Shown: piece by piece, positions 57,101 through 64,000 of the stretch
Numbering within the stretch: position 1 is the first letter of the stretch
How the letters are laid out: each line of letters starts with the position of its first letter
NCBI GenBank assembly: GCA_905220665.1
Contig: CAJNAR010000149.1
Location: forward strand, 698,962 to 762,961
Reading direction: 5' to 3'
DNA length: 64,000 bases
Source: Albugo candida
Taxonomy: Eukaryota > Oomycota > Peronosporomycetes > Albuginales > Albuginaceae
Program-made: the position numbers and the translations under genes
The notes under the pieces: generated by a model
Told to the model about the DNA's origin: nothing
Seen by the model: only the letters and a program-made list of their open reading frames with translations
Databases searched by the model: none

Positions 57101-60100
57101 TGTCCACCGTTATCGGGTTCAAACGCTATGCGAAGCGAACTCTGCATCCTACTCAGTATTTATTTGATAGTTGGACTAGATATGTACTATTGTCCCGTCT
57201 ACTGAAGAAGATGTTTCTAGTTCTTCTCAGTGCCCCAAATCGATGTTAAAAAAACACATGGTTCTGTATTCCACGAGCATGTGAATTTGGAGCAACAAAT
57301 TAGTGGAAAGCCAGACATTATCAGAACAGCGCGAAAAACATCTCGATCGAATCTGCTCAAACCGCCTTTTCTTAAAATCCAATGAGATATGTGTGCTAAA
57401 ACACCTAACATTGTCACCTTTATTCAAAAATAATGTTTTTTTCTGTCCACCGTTATCGGGTTCAAACGCTATGCGAAGCGAACTCTGCATCCTACTCAGT
57501 ATTTACCTGATAGATGGACTAGATATGTACTATTGTCCCGTCTACTGAAGTAGATTTTTCTAGTTCTTCTCACTGCCCCAAATCGATGCTAAAAAAAACA
57601 CATGGTTCTGTACTCCACGAGCATGTGAATTTGGGCCAACAAATAAGCTGAAATCCTGACATTATCAGAACAGCGGGAAAAACATCTCGATGGAATCTTT
57701 TAAAACCGCCTTTTCTTTAAAGTCAAGAAGATATGTGTGCTAAACCACCTAACATTGTCACCATAATAAAAAATAATGTTTTTTTCTGTCCACCGTTATC
57801 GGGTTCAAACGCTATGCGAAGCGAACTCTGCATCCTACTCAGTATTTACCTGCTAGTTGGACTAGATATGTACTATTGTCCCGTCTACTGAAGAAGATGT
57901 TTCTAGTTCTTCTCAGTGCCCCAAATCGATGTTAAAAAACAACACATGGTTCTGTATTCCACGAGCATGTGAATTTGGGCCAACAAATAAGCTGAAATCC
58001 TGACATTATCAGAACAGCGGGAAAAACATCTCGATCGAATCTTTTAAAACCGCCATTTCTTTAAAGTCAAGAAGATATGTGTGCTGAAACACCTAACATT
58101 GTCACCTTTATTCAAAAATAATGTTTTTTTCTGTCCACCGTTATCGGGTTCAAACGCTATGCGAAGCGAACTCTGCATCCAACTCAGTATTTACCTGATA
58201 GTTGGACTAGATATGTACTATTGTCCCGTCTACTGAAGTAGATTTTTCTAGTTCTTCTCACTGCCCCAAATCGATGCTAAAAAAAACACATGGTTCTGTA
58301 CTCCACGAGCATGTGAATTTGGGCCAACAAATAAGCTGAAATCCTGACATTATCAGAACAGCGGGAAAAACATCTCGATCGAATCTGTTAAAACCGCCTT
58401 TTCTTTAAAGTCAAGAAGATATGTGTGCTAAACCACCTAACATTGTCACCATAATAAAAAATGATGTTTTTTCTGTCCACCGTTATCGGGTTCAAACGCT
58501 ATGCGAAGCGAACTCTGCATCCTACTCAGTATTTACCTGCTAGTTGGACTAGATATGTACTATTGTCCCGTCTACTGAAGAAGATGTTTCTAGTTCTTCT
58601 CAGTGCCCCAAATCGATGTTAAAAAACAACACATGGTTCTGTATTCCACGAGCATGTGAATTTGGGCCAACAAATAAGCTGAAATCCTGACATTATCAGA
58701 ACAGCGGGAAAAACATCTCGATCGAATCTTTTAAAACCGCCTTTTCTTTAAAGTCAAGAAGATATGTGTGCTGAAACACCTAACATTGTCACCTTTATTC
58801 AAAAATAATGTTTTTTTCTGTCCACCGTTATCGGGTTCAAACGCTATGCGAAGCGAGCTCTGCATCCTACTCAGTATTTACCTGATAGTTGGACTAGATA
58901 TGTACTATTGTCCCGTCTACTGAAGAAGATGTTTCTAGTTCTTCTCAGTGCCCCAAATCGATGTTAAAAAAAACACATGGTTCTGTATTCCACGAGCATG
59001 TGAATTTGGAGCAACAAATTAGTGGAAAGCCAGACATTATCAGAACAGCGCGAAAACCATCTCGATGGAATCTTTTAAAACCGCCTTTTCTTTAAAGTCA
59101 AGAAGATATGTGTGCTAAACCACCTAACATTGTCACCATAATAAAAAATAATGTTTTTTTCTGTCCACCGTTATCGGGTTCAAACGCTATGCGAAGCGAA
59201 CTCTGCATCCTACTCAGTATTTACCTGCTAGTTGGACTAGATATGTACTATTGTCCCGTCTACTGAAGAAGATGTTTCTAGTTCTTCTCAGTGCCCCAAA
59301 TCGATGTTAAAAAACAACACATGGTTCTGTATTCCACGAGCATGTGAATTTGGGCCAACAAATAAGGCTGAAATCCTGACATTATCAGAACAGCGGGAAA
59401 AAACATCTCGAATCGAATCTGTTTAAAACCGCCTTTTCTTTAAAGTCAAGAAGATATGTGTGCTGAAACACCTAACATTGTCACCTTTATTCAAAAATAA
59501 TGTTTTTTTCTGTCCACCGTTATCGGGTTCAAACGCTATGCGAAGCGAACTCTGCATCCTACTCAGTATTTACCTGATAGTTGGACTAGATATGTACTAT
59601 TGTCCCGTCTACTGAAGTAGATTTTTCTAGTTCTTCTCACTGCCCCAAATCGATGCTAAAAAAAACACATGGTTCTGTACTCCACGAGCATGTGAATTTG
59701 GGCCAACAAATAAGCTGAAATCCTGACATTATCAGAACAGCGGGAAAAACATCTCGATCGAATCTGTTAAAACCGCCTTTTCTTAAAGTTCAATAAGATA
59801 TGTGTGCTAAACCACCTAACATTGTCACCTTTATTCAAAAATAATGTTTTTTTCTGTCCACCGTTATCGGGTTCAAACGCTATGCGAAGCGAACTCTGCA
59901 TCCTACTCAGTATTTACCTGCTAGTTGGACTAGATATGTACTATTGTCCCGTCTACTGAAGAAGATGTTTCTAGTTCTTCTCAGTGCCCCAAATCGATGT
60001 TAAAAAAACAACACATGGTTCTGTATTCCACGAGCATGTGAATTTGGGCCAACAAATAAGCTGAAATCCTGACATTATCAGAACAGCGGGAAAAACATCT

Positions 60101-63100
60101 CGATCGAATCTTTTAAAACCGCCTTTTCTTTAAAGTCAAGAAGATATGTGTGCTGAAACACCTAACATTGTCACCTTTATTCAAAAATAATGTTTTTTTC
60201 TGTCCACCGTTATCGAGTTCAAACGCTATGCGAAGCGAACTCTGCATCCTACTCAGTATTTACCTGATAGTTGGACTAGATATGTACTATTGTCCCGTCT
60301 ACTGAAGTAGATTTTTCTAGTTCTTCTCACTGCCCCAAATCGATGCTAAAAAAAACACATGGTTCTGTATCTCCACGAGCATGTGAATTTGGGCCAACAA
60401 ATAAGCTGAAAGCCAGACATTATCAGAACAGCGGGAAAAACATCTCGATCGAATCTGTTAAAACCGCCTTTTCTTTAAAGTCAAGAAGATATGTGTGCTA
60501 AACCACCTAACATTGTCACCATAATAAAAAATAATGTTTTTTTCTGTCCACCGTTATCGGGTTCAAACGCTATGCGAAGCGAACTCTGCATCCTACTCAG
60601 TATTTACCTGCTAGTTGGACTAGATATGTACTATTGTCCCGTCTACTGAAGAAGATGTTTCTAGTTCTTCTCAGTGCCCCAAATCGATGTTAAAAAACAA
60701 CACATGGTTCTGTATTCCACGAGCATGTGAATTTGGGCCAACAAATAAGCTGAAATCCTGACATTATCAGAACAGCGGGAAAAACATCTCGATCGAATCT
60801 TTTAAAACCGCCTTTTCTTAAAGTCAAGAAGATATGTGTGCTAAAACACCTAACATTGTCACCTTTATTCAAAAATAATGTTTTTTTCTGTCCACCGTTA
60901 TCGGGTTCAAACGCTATGCGAAGCGAGCTCTGCATCCTACTCAGTATTTACCTGATAGTTGGACTAGATATGTACTATTGTCCCGTCTACTGAAGAAGAT
61001 GTTCTAGTTCTTCTCACTGCCCCAAATCGATGTTAAAAAAAACACATGGTTCTGTACTCCACGAGCATGTGAATTTGGGCCAACAAATAAGCTGAAAGCC
61101 AGACATTATCAGAACAGCGCGAAAACCATCTCGATGGAATCTTTTAAAACCGCCTTTTCTTTAAAGTCAAGAAGATATGTGTGCTAAACCACCTAACATT
61201 GTCACCATAATAAAAAATAATGTTTTTTTCTGTCCACCGTTATCGGGTTCAAACGCTATGCGAAGCGAACTCCGCATCCTACTCAGTATTTACCTGCTAG
61301 TTGGACTAGATATGTACTATTGTCCCGTCTACTGAAGAAGATGTTTCTAGTTCTTCTCAGTGCCCCAAATCGATGTTAAAAAACAACACATGGTTCTGTA
61401 TTCCACGAGCATGTGAATTTGGGCCAAACAAATAGGCTGAAATCCTGACATTATCAGAACAGCGGGAAAAACATCTCGATCGAATCTTTTAAAACCGCCT
61501 TTTCTTTAAAGTCAAGAAGATATGTGTGCTAAAACACCTAACATTGTCACCTTTATTCAAAAATAATGTTTTTTTCTGTCCACCGTTATCGGGTTCAAAC
61601 GCTATGCGAAGCGAGCTCTGCATCCTACTCAGTATTTACCTGATAGTTGGACTAGATATGTACTATTGTCCCGTCTACTGAAGAAGATGTTTCTAGTTCT
61701 TCTCAGTGCCCCAAATCGATGTTAAAAAAAACACATGGTTCTGTATTCCACGAGCATGTGAATTTGGAGCAACAAATTAGTGGAAAGCCAGACATTATCA
61801 GAACAGCGCGAAAACCATCTCGATGGAATCTTTTAAAACCGCCTTTTCTTTAAAGTCAAGAAGATATGTGTGCTAAACCACCTAACATTGTCACCATAAT
61901 AAAAAATAATGTTTTTTTCTGTCCACCGTTATCGGGTTCAAACGCTATGCGAAGCGAACTCTGCATCCTACTCAGTATTTACCTGCTAGTTGGACTAGAT
62001 ATGTACTATTGTCCCGTCTACTGAAGAAGATGTTTCTAGTTCTTCTCAGTGCCCCAAATCGATGTTAAAAAACAACACATGGTTCTGTATTCCACGAGCA
62101 TGTGAATTTGGGCCAACAAATAAGCTGAAATCCTGACATTATCAGAACAGCGGGAAAAACATCTCGATCGAATCTTTTAAAACCGCCTTTTCTTTAAAGT
62201 CAAGAAGATATGTGTGCTGAAACACCTAACATTGTCACCTTTATTCAAAAATAATGTTTTTTTCTGTCCACCGTTATCGGGTTCAAACGCTATGCGAAGC
62301 GAGCTCGCATCCTACTCAGTATTTACCTGATAGTTGGACTAGATATGTACTATTGTCCCGTCTACTGAAGAAGATGTTTCTAGTTCTTCTCAGTGCCCCA
62401 AATCGATGTTAAAAAAAACACATGGTTCTGTATTCCACGAGCATGTGAATTTGGAGCAACAAATTAGTGGAAAGCCAGACATTATCAGAACAGCGCGAAA
62501 ACCATCTCAATCGAATCTGTTAAAACCGCCTTTTCTTAAAATTCAATGAGATATGTGTGCTAAAACACCTAACATTGTCACCTTTATTCAAAAAAAATGT
62601 TTTTTTCTGTCCACCGTTATCGGGTTCAAACGCTATGCGAAGCGAACTCTGCATCCAACTCAGTATTTACCTGATAGTCGGACTGGATATTTACTATTGT
62701 CCCGTCTACTGAAGTAGATTTTTCTAGTTCTTCTCACTGCCCCAAATCGATGCTAAAAAAAACACATGGTTCTGTACTCCACGAGCATGTGAATTTGGAG
62801 CAACAAATTAGTGGAAAGCCAGACATTATCAGAACAGCGGGAAAAACATCTCGATCGAATCTGTTAAAACCGCCTTTTCTTTAAAGTCAAGAAGATATGT
62901 GTGCTAAACCACCTAACATTGTCCCCTTTATTCAAAAATAATGTTTTTTTCTGTCCACCGTTATCGGGTTCAAACGCTATGCGAAGCGAACTCTGCATCC
63001 AACTCAGTATTTACCTGATAGTTGGACTAGATATGTACTATTGTCCCGTCTACTGAAGAAGATGTTTCTAGTTCTTCTCACTGCCCCAAATCGATGTTAA

Positions 63101-64000
63101 AAAAACACATGAGCGTGTAATCTACGAGCATGTGAATTTGGGCCAACAAATAAGCTGAAATCCTGACATTATCAGAACAGCGGGAAAAACATCTCGATCG
63201 AATCTTTTCAAACCGCCTTTTCTTAAAATTCAATGAGATATGTGTGCTAAAACACCTAACATTGTCACCTTTATTCAAAAATAATGTTTTTTTCTGTCCA
63301 CCGTTATCGAGTTCAAACGCTATGCGAAGCGAACTCTGCATCCTACTCAGTATTTACCTGCTAGTTGGACTAGATATGTACTATTGTCCCGTCTACTGAA
63401 GAAGATGTTTCTAGTTCTTCTCAGTGCCCCAAATCGATGTTAAAAAACAACACATGGTTCTGTATTCCACGAGCATGTGAATTTGGGCCAACAAATAAGC
63501 TGAAATCCTGACATTATCAGAACAGCGGGAAAAACATCTCGATCGAATCTTTTAAAACCGCCTTTTCTTTAAAGTCAAGAAGATATGTGTGCTGAAACAC
63601 CTAACATTGTCACCTTTATTCAAAAATAATGTTTTTTTCTGTCCACCGTTATCGGGTTCAAACGCTATGCGAAGCGAGCTCTGCATCCTACTCAGTATTT
63701 ACCTGATAGTTGGACTAGATATGTACTTTTGTCCCGTCTACTGAAGAAGATGTTTCTAGTTCTTCTCAGTGCCCCAAATCGATGTTAAAAAAAACACATG
63801 GTTCTGTATTCCACGAGCATGTGAATTTGGAGCAACAAATTAGTGGAAAGCCAGACATTATCAGAACAGCGCGAAAACCATCTCGATGGAATCTTTTAAA
63901 ACCGCCTTTTCTTTAAAGTCAAGAAGATATGTGTGCTAAACCACCTAACATTGTCACCATAATAAAAAATAATGTTTTTTTCTGTCCACCGTTATCGGGT
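48158..64000. repeat. Tandem satellite array, ~344-bp unit, about 46 copies, open at window end
   Basis: The landmark TTCAAACGCTATGCGAAGCG recurs at 48,189, 48,533, 48,877, 49,219, 49,562 and onward to 63,660. That is 44 intervals between 48,533 and 63,660, averaging about 343.8 bp. Units are mostly over 90% alike, with linked variant sites and 1-3 bp indels. Each unit contains ACACATGGTTCTG with CACGAGCATGTG (a CACATG/CATGTG inverted pair) and GTGTGCTAAAACACC. Open frames of 60-87 codons recur simply because the unit is repeated. No gene or transposon interrupts the array. It is a candidate heterochromatic or centromeric satellite. Confidence 0.97.
57760..64000. repeat. Dimeric higher-order repeat (~688 bp) in the right part of the array
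   Basis: Two monomer types alternate. Type A carries CCATAATAAAAAATAATG, CCTGCTAGTTGG, CTCAGTGCC and AAAAACAACACATGG. Type B carries CTTTATTCAAAAATAATG, CCTGATAGTTGG and often CTGAAACACC or GAGCTCTGC. The type-A mark CCATAATAAAAA occurs near 57,762, 58,449, 59,137, 60,518, 61,204, 61,894 and 63,957, always spaced by multiples of about 688 bp. The pattern is disturbed at about 62.5-63.3 kb and then resumes. Confidence 0.85.

Noticed and set aside
63078..63341. 87-codon minus-strand open frame recurring in the satellite (also 53,106-53,369, 55,507-55,770, 57,227-57,490) and a 67-codon plus frame
   Set aside because: They exist because the same unit is repeated. Many units break them by indels or stops, and the text has no domain. 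I treat them as non-coding.
48158..64000. Regular repeats that might suggest a CRISPR array
   Set aside because: The unit is ~344 bp of continuous similar sequence with no short repeat and unique spacer pattern, in a eukaryotic context. It is a satellite.

Overview
The window is a eukaryotic, intron-poor, transposon-saturated region with no convincing intact host gene, ending in a long satellite array. I infer an oomycete (Phytophthora or downy-mildew type). The reasons are the mixture of tRNA-derived SINEs, L1-type LINEs, Ty1/copia and Ty3/gypsy elements, FAR1-domain MULEs and mariner remnants, together with a glycosyltransferase-71-like fragment of the kind these genomes carry in families. 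The sequence alone does not prove the lineage.

Layout. (1) 1-11.8 kb is a mosaic of short relics: a 145-bp foldback hairpin, a SINE with target-site duplications, a kinesin motor fragment, a copia fragment, two inverted ~240-bp repeats about 4 kb apart enclosing mariner and cytochrome-b5-reductase remnants, a gypsy integrase piece, a GT71-like fragment and an aspartyl/asparaginyl beta-hydroxylase-like fragment. (2) 11.8-18.5 kb is a nearly full-length L1-type LINE (LINE-A1) on the minus strand, whose 3' end abuts the hydroxylase fragment. (3) 19.1-23.8 kb is a complete but decayed copia element with 5-bp target duplications. (4) 24.8-29.2 kb is a complete but decayed gypsy element on the minus strand with 169-bp LTRs. 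(5) 29.3-31 kb holds a truncated LINE tail, a second SINE and a MULE N-terminal relic. (6) 31-41.6 kb is a minus-strand copia element split by a second LINE (LINE-A2, 33,619-39,471, plus strand) flanked by a perfect 16-bp target-site duplication. (7) 42.4-44.8 kb is a complete MULE with 8-bp target duplications and repeated subterminal motifs. (8) 46.2-48.2 kb is a minus-strand reverse-transcriptase relic of a different LINE. (9) 48.16 kb to the window end is a tandem satellite of about 344 bp, roughly 46 copies, running off the edge. Its right part is organised as a ~688-bp dimeric higher-order repeat.

Functionally the window reads as a heterochromatic repeat graveyard. Every mobile element I could read carries frameshifts or stops. 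The most informative signals are structural: the nested LINE-in-copia insertion, the mosaic relationship of the two LINE-A copies (near-identical 3' halves, diverged 5' halves), an in-frame stop in the loop of a perfect hairpin between endonuclease and reverse transcriptase in both LINE copies, an apparent ~80-bp micro-inversion inside the cytochrome b5 reductase relic, and the higher-order satellite. A pericentromeric or other heterochromatic location is a reasonable inference but is not shown directly.
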